A stretch of DNA of 64,000 bases from assembly GCA_009763385.1 (NCBI GenBank), contig CM019831.1, positions 16,332,080 to 16,396,079 on the forward strand. Direction: 5' to 3'. Positions 1 to 11,700 of this stretch are shown piece by piece. Numbering within the stretch: position 1 is the first letter of the stretch; every line of letters starts with the position of its first letter. Source of the stretch: Coix lacryma-jobi var. lacryma-jobi (lineage: Eukaryota > Streptophyta > Magnoliopsida > Poales > Poaceae). Under the pieces are notes generated by a model. It did no database searches. It worked only from the letters and a program-made list of their open reading frames with translations, and was not told where the DNA came from. Position numbers and translations under genes: made by a program.

Positions 1-744
1 AGCATGTTGACAGGCATAACCAACTTCTCATGTCCCGGAAAAATTCATATGTAAAGGTAAGAACAGGAATTCTGAAATTTCTCGCGAGTAGCAAAACAGC
101 AGTGCAGTAAAACAGCCATAACTCGAGCTCTGTTTATCCAATGAAGTTGCAGTTTACCTTCCTGGAAAGCTTATGAAATCCTCTACAACTTTCATGTAGA
201 ACACTTTTCCAGATTCAGTAGTTAAGGTCGTCGAAAACAGCAGACAACAGTAACTGTTCCAGATTCCAAACAGCACAGATGCATCAACTTGTGAATTTTA
301 TAACTCCAAAATCATAACAGCTATCAGGGTGGTTCTTGCGCTCAGAGAAAGATCATGAAGTCTACTTGTGTCCAGAATTATTCCATGATTTTTGAACATC
401 CATAAACAGAGATATAAGCTGACAAAGACAGATTGCTCCGAAAGGATAGGATAGAGGGAACAGAAGAAACAGAAACCCAACCTTCTATGCATGACACCTA
501 TGAACTAAACCTAAATGAAATTGTGAGGAAACCCACAAAATCATTGCACTCATTACAAAGATGCAAAACAAACATTATCATAAGGACAAACAACATACAT
601 CACAGGTTCACAAGCCACACATGGGTCAAGGACTTGACTTAACTTCGTTACTAACGTTTTATTACATAAGGGCTCAAGAACTACTAGCACACGATACATC
701 TGCAAGAACATCAAGGATAGCTTTTCTTGTACACTCTTCATCTA

Positions 745-1986
745 TCAACTGCTATCAGGGACTTTCTTTGCATCAGGCACTGACATCACTTGTTGGTGAC
801 TATTCTGTAGTGACTGGGTTGTGGCTACTTCCTTGAGTCGGTTGTTGATCTTTTTGGGGCAGGAGCTTACGTAGTGTCCTTCCTGTCGACAATGATAACA
901 TCTTCCTTTGGTTGGATCTGCTGCAGTAAAAGTGTTGTTCGATGTGCTGCCATCTTGCTGACTCAGAGGATTGACTTTTACCAGTTTATTCTGCTTCTTA
1001 ACTCGCTTCCGTGGCTGGAACTCTTTGTAGGTGATTGTCCATCCATCTATGCAAACCTCATGTGGAAAGTTCTTAACTGGAGGAGCTTCTAGATGCTGCT
1101 GATCTAGGCTGGTCTGAACAAGAGTTGAAACTGGATGTGATACTGGAGTAAAACTCAACGGTGACTCGAATGAATTTGCTTTCCTTTTCTTATCTTCCTT
1201 GACTACACCACTTGGGTTCACTTTGACCTCATCCTTGGTTGACTTCTCTTGAAGACAAGAATTCCCATAATGCTTGCAACATAGACATCGATCCTGAACC
1301 TCTTGCACCTTACTACTGCTATCTCCCAACAGACCTGCTTCACATTCATTGGGTGATAACGGCATACCTCGATATTCAATCCTTTCGCCTGATAGTGTTC
1401 TTAAAAACACTGAACGCCGGGAATAATTGACCTCACTTTTACGACCCCTTAACCATCCTTGTCCAAGGATAACATCGATTCCGGAAAGTTCCAAAACATT
1501 AAGCTTTACTATGAACTCACTCTCCTCTATCTGGACTCTAACATCTCGGCATACACGGTTTGTCTCAACTTCTCCAGTTGGTGTACGAACTACTATGAGC
1601 TTCTTTGTTGGCCATTCCCTTATCTTCAGGCGAGCTACAAACTTGGCAGAGATGAACGAGTGCGAAGCACTAGGGTCAAAAAGAACCATGGCAGTTACTG
1701 AATTGACTGGGATCATGCCATACACTGCTTTCTTTGCTCCATGAATAGTGGTCATATCCACATGCCTCAACTTTCCATAAATGTAATCTTGCTCCACTTC
1801 AACACCTGGTAACTGTTCTTTATGGCTTCCTTCCATGTTGGTTGGTCCGTGTGTTGCGTTTTGCTGTTGCGTCATTCTTCCCAGGTCTTGACTTTGCATA
1901 GCGATCAGCTTCTGTTTGTTAACTGCGGTCAGAGACGACATAGCTTGGTCATCGATCCGTCTACTTAGATAGAGGAAAATTTTCAA
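745..1986 (-). CDS. Retropepsin-like protein with C-terminal CCHC zinc knuckle (retroelement ORF)
   Basis: A 413-residue ORF starting about 200 bp after the primer-binding site. A retropepsin-like fold occupies roughly residues 75-215: an active-site region LFDPSASHSFIS, then a second conserved stretch DVILGQGWL. A charged, low-complexity linker follows, and a CCHC knuckle (CYHCRQEGHYVSSC) lies near residue 365. Normal Ty3 order is capsid, knuckle, protease; here protease precedes knuckle and no capsid domain is visible. The catalytic D-S/T-G triplet reads D-P-S, so proteolytic activity is doubtful. It could be an RNA-binding accessory protein of a non-autonomous family, or a rearranged gag-pol. 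The open frame over 1.2 kb argues against long neutral decay. Confidence 0.75.
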   Translation of the reverse strand: MKIFLYLSRRIDDQAMSSLTAVNKQKLIAMQSQDLGRMTQQQNATHGPTNMEGSHKEQLPGVEVEQDYIYGKLRHVDMTTIHGAKKAVYGMIPVNSVTAMVLFDPSASHSFISAKFVARLKIREWPTKKLIVVRTPTGEVETNRVCRDVRVQIEESEFIVKLNVLELSGIDVILGQGWLRGRKSEVNYSRRSVFLRTLSGERIEYRGMPLSPNECEAGLLGDSSSKVQEVQDRCLCCKHYGNSCLQEKSTKDEVKVNPSGVVKEDKKRKANSFESPLSFTPVSHPVSTLVQTSLDQQHLEAPPVKNFPHEVCIDGWTITYKEFQPRKRVKKQNKLVKVNPLSQQDGSTSNNTFTAADPTKGRCYHCRQEGHYVSSCPKKINNRLKEVATTQSLQNSHQQVMSVPDAKKVPDSS

Positions 1987-2179
1987 AAGTGATTCAAACC
2001 AAGGAGTGAAGGTGAGAGCAACATTTAAAATTTGAGCAACAAGGAGGAGATAAATAACAAGGGTAGAAGATACAATAAAGAAGAAAATATCAAGGTTGAT
2101 AGAACAGGGGTTCTATAGAAATTTTTAAAACTTTAAAACGACCAGTTTCTAACTAGGCTTGCGTCCTACAGTCAGCATT

Positions 2180-2191
2180 GCTCTGATACCA
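2180..2191 (-). promoter_or_regulatory. tRNA-Met primer-binding site
   Basis: Read on the minus strand this is TGGTATCAGAGC, complementary to the 3' end of initiator tRNA-Met. It lies 3 nt inside the LTR border, as expected for minus-strand DNA synthesis of a plant Ty3 element. Confidence 0.9.
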
Positions 2192-2194
2192 CTT

Positions 2195-5173
2195 TGTCAC
2201 ACCCGGTTTTAAGAACAAAACCAGGTATACACCATATGTGAGCCCAGGAAGTCAAATCTCACATATAGCAACAAATAAGGGGTAATATCGAAAGACAATG
2301 CTCTTATATAACGTATATAAAACAAAAGAACATAACCTTAAAGAGCAGACAGCGGAAAGACACTCCGATCTTCAGATGGAGACACCAACTTCACAGGGAA
2401 CAACTGACTGGTTGACCACAAGCCTAAGCTTCTCCAAAGCTTAACTCTCTGGGGTGTGGGGAAAAGCAAGAGTGAGTCCATGTTGAACTCCACAAGTATA
2501 GCAGCAAGTGATATAGATCCCAAGTCTTATGATCAATGTAACATAAATAATGAATAGCATAAAACGGTAAATAATGAACATGTTAACCAACATAAGTCAT
2601 AAATGTAAAAGTCTTCAAGGCCGCTCGTATCCTTGAGCAAGGCTGATATATCAGTTTAATAAACTTTGCGCAAAGGTGTACACTTTCACTGCGAGACGTG
2701 AATTGCCCTTTTACCCGAGGTGATCAGCCTCTTAACTCACTTCCAAGGAAAGTCGGCAGGGTTCACGATGAAGCCTTTCAAAGGTTCGTCTAACAAGTTA
2801 GGGCCGCTAGGTTTCCTCATCAATAAGCATGAATCTCCCCTCCAAGCAGTGACTAACCAAAGAAAATGCACCAACTTGGTCGGCCAAGACCATACAGATC
2901 GGAGCCCCTCTTGCGCCTTTCGGTAACCTCTAACAAGCTAGAAAAGGTCCTTATACTGAGCTAAAGCCAGAGCCATATAACTCCCAACAGTTGCACTGTA
3001 AATCCCGAAGGTGCTCGTACAAATAATTTCTTAAGTTGCTAATAAGCCATTTTTATCATCCGATGCATACATTAATTAAGTAACATGATCATGATTGCGA
3101 AAAGAACACTTGATTGCTATACTTGCCTTAAACTCAAGATCCTTCTTCTGTTGACTTATATACTTCCAAAGGTTGACTCTCGATCTTGAACTCTTGGTCA
3201 CGAACTTCTTCTTGATCACCAACGTACAACTCACCGACTGGACATACGATCACATAATACCACACATGCATCCAAAAGCAATCATGCAAAAGCAAACATA
3301 GCCTATTATTAGAACAGTACATCAAACATAAGAAAACAAGGTAAAGAGTTTTGGAAACAAATCTACGTGCCACTACGGTCACACAGACGCGAAGATCACT
3401 CTAAACGGAGTTATAACGAGAAAGATACGATCTAAACAAGATTAAAGATACTAATTACTAGATTAGATTTAACTCAAATTTTAATTTCAGAAAACAGTAT
3501 TGAAAGTTATATATTTAGAAAGAACTTTTCGAAACGAATCTAACGCAAGTTGAACGGACTAAATCGGAGTTAAAACGGAGAAGTTATAAGCCTTTGAAAT
3601 CTGATGGCAAACTTGTAAATAAATCAAACTTGATTTTCGCAGATAAAACAAAATTGGAAACTGGCTGGACTGCGCCTCATTTAGAAGAAAACGCAGGGGC
3701 TAGATTGAAAGTTTTCCAAGACACATGAAATAGTGCTGGTTGGACCGCGGGTTCAGACCTAAATATTTGGGGGACTCTTTAGCAAAGGTGACAAACGAAG
3801 GGGTATCGAGTGATTCCGAGCGCTAGATCCAGAATGGACGGCTCGAATTAGATCAGGGTGAGACCGGCGGCGCTTTCGCCGGGGAGAAAGAAGGACGCGG
3901 CGGCTCCATGGCCGGAAGGCGGCGGCGCGGCTCGGGATTGCGCTACAGAGCGGTAGAGGCCTCGGAAGTAGGTCCAATCGAAAGAGGAGAACAAAGCGGA
4001 CTCACCAGTGGTGATGATGGCGTCGGTGAGGTCTCTGTGACGGCAGATTGCGCGGCGAGGCGGACAGCGGGGGCGCTGCAACGACGGCGAGCACGGGTTA
4101 ACGCGAAACCAGGGGAAAACAGAGGGGAAAAAGGTGTAATGGCTTCGCGTGACCAAGACGAAGCTAGATAGGAACCTTGCGACGGCTGGAACTCGTTGAA
4201 GCGTCGGGTTGACGACGGCGGATCGACGGCGGCCGCGGAGTTCGTCGCGGGAGCGAATTAAAGCACGAGAGCAGAAGCTTGATGCGTGGGGAGAGGCGGC
4301 GGTCTCCGGGGAATCTATTTAAGGGGGTTGGCTAGGTTGATTAGGCAAGCGAGGTCACGTGCCAGGATTGGAGTCGGGCTCGGTTTCGGGTGTCCGCCAT
4401 GAACACGAGCAGGGAGGGGAAGGTGGGACACTGACAGGCGGGGGTGCGCAGTCAGCGACGGGAGGAGCGGCGGCGCGCTGCGCGCGGGTGCCAAGCTGGG
4501 CCGAGGCGCGGGAGCGGCGACCCTCGGGCGAGACGGAAGCGGCTACGCACGCGAGGCTGGACCCTCGGGCGAGACGGAAACGGCGATGCTCGCGCGAGGC
4601 TGAACCCTCGGGCGAGACGGAGACGGCGATGCTCGCGCGAGGCTGGACCCTCGGGCGAGACGGAAACGGCGATGCTCGCGCGAGGCTGGACCCTCGGGCG
4701 AGACGGAGAAGGCTACGCGCACGCGAGTGCGGCGCCGAGGCTGAACCCTCGGCTCGGCGCGGGGCTGCGGCGCTGCGCAGGGCGTTGGGCCGGGCGGCGG
4801 CCCACGCGGGCGACAGAGAGAGAGGGGAGAGGGGAGAGCAGGCCGACGAGAGAGAGGGAGCGGGCCGGCCAAGCTGGCTCGGGCCAGAAGGGAGAAAGGA
4901 GGAAGGGAGAGAAGGAAAATTGTTTTCCAATTTCAGATTTGATTTTTCAAATGCATTTTCAAATCCTTTTTGAATTCAAACAACTTTTGATCTAAAACCA
5001 CACATCACAAAAATGATATATGCACCAGCATGAATGCACAAACATGTTTCTAAACCCTAGGATAAATTTTAATTTATAGAAAAGTTTTATTTCTCTATAT
5101 TTTATGAGCACAAAAATTCATAAATAAACCATATTAATTCTAATTTAAGAAATGCAAATTTCAGGGTGTGACA
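2195..5173 (-). repeat. 5' LTR (2979 bp) of the Ty3 element
   Basis: Starts TGTCACACCC and ends GGGTGTGACA on the plus strand. The inner border abuts the primer-binding site. The half nearer 5173 is GC-rich (about 3840-4920) and carries a 43-bp minisatellite; the rest is AT-rich. Long GC-rich ORFs on both strands here are by-products of the minisatellite and are not called as genes. The outer border cuts into a Stowaway-like MITE. The target-site duplication cannot be checked because the other end is outside the window. Confidence 0.88.
4521..4745. repeat. 43-bp minisatellite inside the LTR
   Basis: Five copies begin with CCCTCGGGCGAGACGG at 4521, 4562, 4605, 4648 and 4691. The last three steps are exactly 43 bp; the first unit is shorter and the last is longer and diverged. 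Internal copies share AACGGCGATGCTCGCGCGAG. A related core occurs in the 47-bp minisatellite of the other Ty3 LTR at 58908. Confidence 0.9.
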
Positions 5174-5179
5174 ATTTTC

Positions 5180-5258
5180 CACAAATTTGATCAAAGTTGA
5201 GAAAGATTGACCGGCACGTATCCCATAATATGTCTCTCTTATGGGACAAAGGGAGTAG
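5180..5258. mobile_element. Half of a Stowaway-like MITE cut by the LTR
   Basis: The right terminus (GGGACAAAGGGAGTA) and an internal stretch typical of grass Stowaway MITEs are present, but no left terminus exists before the LTR begins at 5173. The retrotransposon probably inserted into this MITE. Confidence 0.55.
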
Positions 5259-5735
5259 GAAATTATATATTCAGACATGACATGCCACTCACACCTTTGG
5301 GTCCCATTTGCCAGACATTCTCTTGTGTGGTAGTCGAATCATTGTTTATCTACTAGACCCTCAAATATATTTCCCATATATAGGAACTATGGAATTTTTG
5401 CCTTTTGTGAAGGGGTGGTGTCAATCAATCCTACCTCGTCATATGTACAAACAATATATGTAATAGATAATTCACTAGAGGTTATAAAACGTAACTAAGA
5501 AACTACACATTAGGTGGGTTGTATTATACTTGTATTTACATGATCGAGAGTTTTGGAGGCATATCATCATGCTAGCTGCCTATATTTTCATGTGCATGCT
5601 GGCATGTTTTGACATGTAGTCCCCCAAGCTTAAACAATATGATAACATCCACAAATGCAAATTTAACTTTGTGTTGCACACATCTAAATAACATTATTTA
5701 TATTTAGACAGAAATCGTTATTCTTTCATGCTCAC

Positions 5736-8700
5736 CTTATTCTTACCCTCCTGACCGCCCCAAGGCCCTACAGTGTGGTGCTGGCCATAGTGATCAGTGT
5801 ATGAAAACCCAATAGAATCGATAATAGTTCCACTACGAATTGTTACGCTGTCCAAAAGGTAAGGCACAATTTTTATGTCTCGTGGCTTCCCTCCATCTCC
5901 ACCCCATGGCCCAAATTTGGCAATCTCAAGCTGTGGCACACCAATTAAGATCAGAAGTATGTAAACTGAAAAAATAAGATTAATGGAGATTACCATAGAA
6001 ATATATGACCAAGTGAATTTATATATGATGGAACGTTACATGTTAGTCTATTATTTATTCTCTCCATCCCTAAATATAAGTATTTGAAGCTTTCAAATTC
6101 AGCCCTAGATATAAACATTTGAAGGATGAAATTTCAATTCCCAACCTCATAAGTAATTAAGTAAACCTATCATTTTGTTGCATGCATTAGCTGAACACAC
6201 TGCCTACAATTATGACAATACATGGGCTTGCCCAACTAAAGAAATGATTAACTAACCCTACCATTTATATATTGCATTGATTAACCAAAAAATAAAACTG
6301 CAATTAAACCAATGAAGTGTGGTTATAGCTGTTTAATTTAGTCAGGGCATTATATATAGATTTTTTTTCTCTTCTAGCTTAATTTCTTCTGACATTGTTG
6401 GATGTGTTTATATTTAGGGATAGATGGAGCATACAAATGTTCACTTTTTATATGTGTAATGACGTGTTGTTGGCTCGAAAGATACATATATGCAACGTTG
6501 ATGTAGGGGATATGTGTTTATAGCTGTTTAGTCAGGGCATTATTTAAAAATGTAATATATATTATCCCTGATAAGCATGTACATACCTGCCCGGCATTTG
6601 GAGTAGGCCCAATCACCGATTGGATCCTTGCTTCTGATTCCTCCAGTGTAAGTAGGATATCCTGCACCGTTGGCCTATCTTCTCGTTTATGCTGCATGCA
6701 CCTCCGTGATATTTCGATGCACGCTTTTATTTGCTCTTTGTAGCCTATTTCCAATAATTGGGTATGTTGCCTCATCTGTGATGAATCCTTTTCCAACCTA
6801 ATTACCCAGCTCTCCACTACCTGGCTCACAATGTATCTCCTAATTATTACAAGAAGTCAAGAACACACACACACAAATACATATATATATATAGAACATA
6901 CATTTTGATCAGTGGTATCTCCCGAGTCACGTCCTATCACCATGTGTCTGATTATCACACCCAAGCTATATATGTCTGACTTGATTGTGATCAGTCCATT
7001 ATCTAAGTACTCAGGTGCCATGTACCCCCTGCATGCATGAACACTGATAATGTCACGGCTGACACCAGAGAAAAGAAGACATTTTGATATCTTTGATTTT
7101 AAAAACGACCTGCGAGGATAATATACCTAATTAACTATGAATCTTTTGGTATATAACTCTCACCGTGTTCCAGGTCTTTGTTGTGTGATCATGCGGCTTT
7201 TTTCATCCCCCAAGAGCCTTGACAAACCAAAATCTGCGATTTTGGGCACCATGCCATCGTCAAGCAAAATATTGTCCGGTTTGAGATCCAAATGAATTAT
7301 GTTCTTCTTGTGGAGATAGTCCAAGCCCAGACAAATTCCTTTTATTATTTGGTAACAAACACGCCATGGAAGCCCACATGGTCTGGCTGAAACACATGGA
7401 TATCATTCATTGTACGTCAACAATAATAATGAATAAAATAAAATAAATTCTCAAATCATAATGGAAATAGTACATAGAAATGCATTCTATTAAAACTTCA
7501 TATAGCATTATGCTCTCTCTATTCCAAATTATTGTTTACTTTGACCAAAATCAAGACTTATGTAACCTTTACCAAACTTTTACAAAAAAATATATTAGTA
7601 TTAGCATATATATAGGTTTTCAAATAAATGTACTAGCAAGACCTTTTTTCGTGGAGAATTTACTGAAACTAATTTCATATTGTAGATGTATATGTACACT
7701 TTTCTTGGTCAAAATTAAATATTTGATTTAGCAAAAAAATCTAAAGTATAACCTATAATTTGGAATGTAGGCATTGCCAAAGTCATCATGTATACTCAAC
7801 CTTGTTATTTTGGCATAACATGCAAATTACAATTTCAATATAAGGCCATATAGCTCTACACTACTCCGATCGTTCCAAATTATATTTCACTTTAGCATTA
7901 TCATCAAAATTCTAAGCTAACAGTTGCATACAAGTTCAAATATATACTAGCAAGTCATATTTCGTATATATAGAATTTAATGAAATTACTTCGATATTTT
8001 AAATATTTATATCTTTTCTATAATCTTGATCAAAATTAGAGATATTTGACCTTGGACAAAACTAAAATTTACTATAATTTACACAGATGTACTATATGAT
8101 ACTATGTTGGTGACTGATTGATACCATATCTGTCTACCTCTCTGATCACAAGAGCTTATACTACCACGTACAGTTTCTTTCTCGAAATTTATCTACAACA
8201 TACCACAAAGGTGTAAATTTATTTACAAGACGGACTCATAGATTTTACATGCAGCAAGTGAATTTACTGGTATGACAGTAGGGCAAGGGAAAATATTATT
8301 ATGAATTTTTCTTCAGTTTACAAAATGAAATGTCTTCAAATGCTCTAATCCCTATACCTGTGAGGATGTGAACCTTGTAATGATTTTTTTTGGATTGTTT
8401 GGTTTTCCAAAAATAGTTCAGGATGGAAAAAATCCAAAATACTATGCTAACAATCCAAAACATCAAAAATGCAAAATACTGTGCTAACAAACCAAAACTT
8501 CCTTAAACACATAGAAGGGCCTGCGAAAAATAAATACATAGACAAAAAATAGAATATTTGCAATGGTGTATTCTATAATATTGCATCATATGCATGGAGA
8601 AGAAAAAATCATAATGGTGCTTTACTCTATTCCAGTGTCTCATGGAAAAAACCACTTGTTTGTGCAGTAATGTACACGTAACCGATTGGTCAAGTGTCTT

Positions 8701-11700
8701 GTGAACAAAACCTCATCGCAGTGTGTTGTAAAACAAAATTTTCATTTGTTTTATACAATTTTACATTACAGTAGCTTTTGAATGTGTCCTATGGTTTCTA
8801 AAGCTTATGCTGATGTGTACTTCACACATCTACTGCTCTAGTCTTACATGCTTGACATTTTAAACAGAATATAATTAATAAACTAGTTGAACTTTTAAGA
8901 TATATATCTAATCTAAAAAATTGTTATATGTCTGCATTTTTTTCTTCAAAAGTGCAACCACAATTTCATAAATTCATTACATAGTTCAAACACATGAAAC
9001 ACCATGCTAAATCAAAAGTGCAACATAGTTTAGACTCAATGGAGTACTAAGATTGAAAAGCCCATCCATTTCGAATAACTGGATCACATGTTTAATTTAT
9101 TGCACAATCATACCAGTAAGATGCTTGTGAAGGCTTCCATTACACAAATACTCGAAGCAAAGCAACCTTTCTCGTTTTTCAGCAAAAATATTTTTCCCTT
9201 CTTGATGCACAACCACTTCATGTGTTTCAGCACAGTACCCAACAAACAAGACTATATTGTGGTGCCTAATATTCATTAAACAACCAACCTCGCGATGAAA
9301 TGGTTTGTCTTCGATTACATGAGCTGAGTATAACTTCTTGATAGCAACAAAACCATCTTCAAGCACTCCCTGTAAGTTTTCAACTACTCTCCTCAATTTT
9401 ATAGGTAATATTTCCACAAACATATATCTATTTAATAGTAAAAAATGTACCATGGATAGAAAAATTATGATAAAATATTTGTTCATTTATTTTTGTGGAT
9501 GCCCAGTGAGATTAAATCATAACTAATTACTCTGTATTTAAAGAAACTAGAGGTGAATTAACAATTCAAATAGGTAAGCACAATTGCCAACATCTAACTT
9601 AAGAAAAGGCCTATAATGAGGCTGTACTCACCGTAGTTATAAATACCTGACATTTTGGACAAGATCTGGTCAAACATGTAAAGCATCAACAAACCTTATA
9701 TTGTTTGGAACATGAAAGTTAGATAGTAATATCTATCTTAAGATAATTTGAAGTTGTTGTAGTTTGGTGTTTGGCATAGTTATAATACTTATTTCTACAC
9801 TTTATCTTATAAGAGGTGGAAAACAAGAATGTACATCTTACCAAAAATCTGCTAGTATAAGTGCACCTAATTTCTACATGCTAATTAATCAGGTTAATGG
9901 TTTGAACCGTGGGAAATAATAACTATAGTAAAAATAGTCTTCTTCCTCTCTGAGCTACCACTGTTTAGACCATGCTGCTATATATCTGAAAAATTGTGAG
10001 CTCAAGGGAGGTGGATGTAGTTTTGCTGGTATGAAATAGGAAAGTCAACTTTGGTGCCAGAAACATTTCAATTGTAGATCCGATTTTGCGTTGTCTTGAT
10101 GATTTTGTTGATTAGCTAGAGTGACATTTATTATGATGCATGGCTAGGTTTTTGTTAGATGGAGGGATAGATCTATACTATATGGACCTAGAGCTTGAAT
10201 TTTATGATCAAACATTTCAAAATTGGTAGAGAAGTATGCGGGTGTATATATATCATGCTAGTTGGCCACGAAGCAAATTTAGTTAATTTCACTAATATTT
10301 TAGTGTGAACACAATATATATATATATATATTAATCTGCCATAAGTACCTAAATATCGTAATGTGCCATATCAAAGAACTTTTAGACAATTTTGTTAAAC
10401 ATCATTTTGTGAATGTGACGTTTAGTTGCAGGTGTTAGGTTTTAACATTAGTTTGTACATATATCTAGACTCCCTTATTTGCATCAATTGGCTTACTGTC
10501 ACTAAGCCATCTATAGTAAAACTTTGTGACATTTGCTAAATTTTTAGATGTGAACACAAGATTTTAAATCCAAGATATAGTTTTTGACTTGGGACTGCAT
10601 GTAGATATACTAATTCTGTTGTTATTAGATCATCATTGATTGTCTTGGTCTTGAAAGGATTTGATTAAACATTAATCATTTTGCACTGAGTTTATACTTT
10701 CAACATTTTTTCCTTAGATATCATCATCAACTGGATTTTTGTATTCATATTTGGACCAAATTTCAGATCTAGATCTAGGAATTTTGCAAAGTGGGTCACA
10801 CGTGTGGCCCTACAATATGTTGCATGAGATCATTAGCGTTGATTTCTACAACGAGTTCAACGATCGATATCAAGGCCCTCGATGGCATCGTTCTATTCAA
10901 CCACCTTATAGTTGCCCTTATATCATTTGAATTATATTGTTTCCTTAAGCACTATTCAACTCAATAGCCATAGTCTTCGCTAGTCTCAATGGGTGGATAT
11001 TTTATTGATTCTAAGAGCATCTCCAAGAGTTTTCAAAACCCACTCCCAATAATTTATTTATTTGGCAAGATTGAAAAAAACTCTCTCCCACAACTCCTCA
11101 TCTCAACTCTCAATCTTTCTACACTTGGCAAAATTGATCAATTGCACAAACATATATGTGTGTGTATCCAATATATGGAGGTGAAAGGACATGGGGAAGA
11201 AGCATAGGGTTCACAATGCAAATGAACAAGATAAAGAGAGTATGCAAATGTAGAAGAAAAAGAGAGTATAGAAGTGGCTGGGATGATTTAGAAATAGTCT
11301 AGGATTCTAGATACGAAATTTCCTTCTAGCTTTTAGAAGCAAGATGTTGGAAGTGGTTGGTGTGAGACAACAAATATGCTCCCTACTTTTTTAGCAACTT
11401 GGAAAACTCATTGGTTTACCAATTATTTTTGGGAACAATTGGAGATGATGTAAGAGGGCCACAACATCTAGAGCTATTGCATTGATGAATGGAACCACAA
11501 TTACCAACGCATAGTTTTTTGTTTTATTGGTCGTAGAATTTAATTTTGCCAATGCTAGTATGGAACAATTACCATGTTTTGAAGTGTACAATGAGTGGCA
11601 TCTATATGGAACCACTCCTCCTTCTGCATCTCTAATAAAAATTAAACACTTCACTTAGAGGAAGAGTAGTAATGGTCAGAGGCATGCACTATTGGAAGGA

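Larger units (their letters stand above)
1..5173 (-). mobile_element. 5' part of a non-autonomous Ty3/gypsy LTR retrotransposon
   Basis: The element reads leftward: LTR (2195-5173), a 3-nt spacer, a primer-binding site (2180-2191), then an internal ORF (745-1986). Its 3' part and second LTR lie outside the window. Bases 1-744 follow the ORF's stop and contain no recognisable reverse transcriptase, RNase H or integrase, so the visible part looks non-autonomous. The LTR starts TGTCACACCC and ends GGGTGTGACA, a perfect terminal inverted repeat on TG...CA ends. Long LTRs and a tRNA-Met primer site fit Tekay/Del-like chromoviruses, but without pol the lineage is an inference. Confidence 0.85.

Noticed and set aside
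4355..4995. Overlapping long ORFs on both strands (183-204 aa)
   Set aside because: They run through the 43-bp GC-rich minisatellite inside an LTR and encode only repeats of Arg/Ala-rich sequence.
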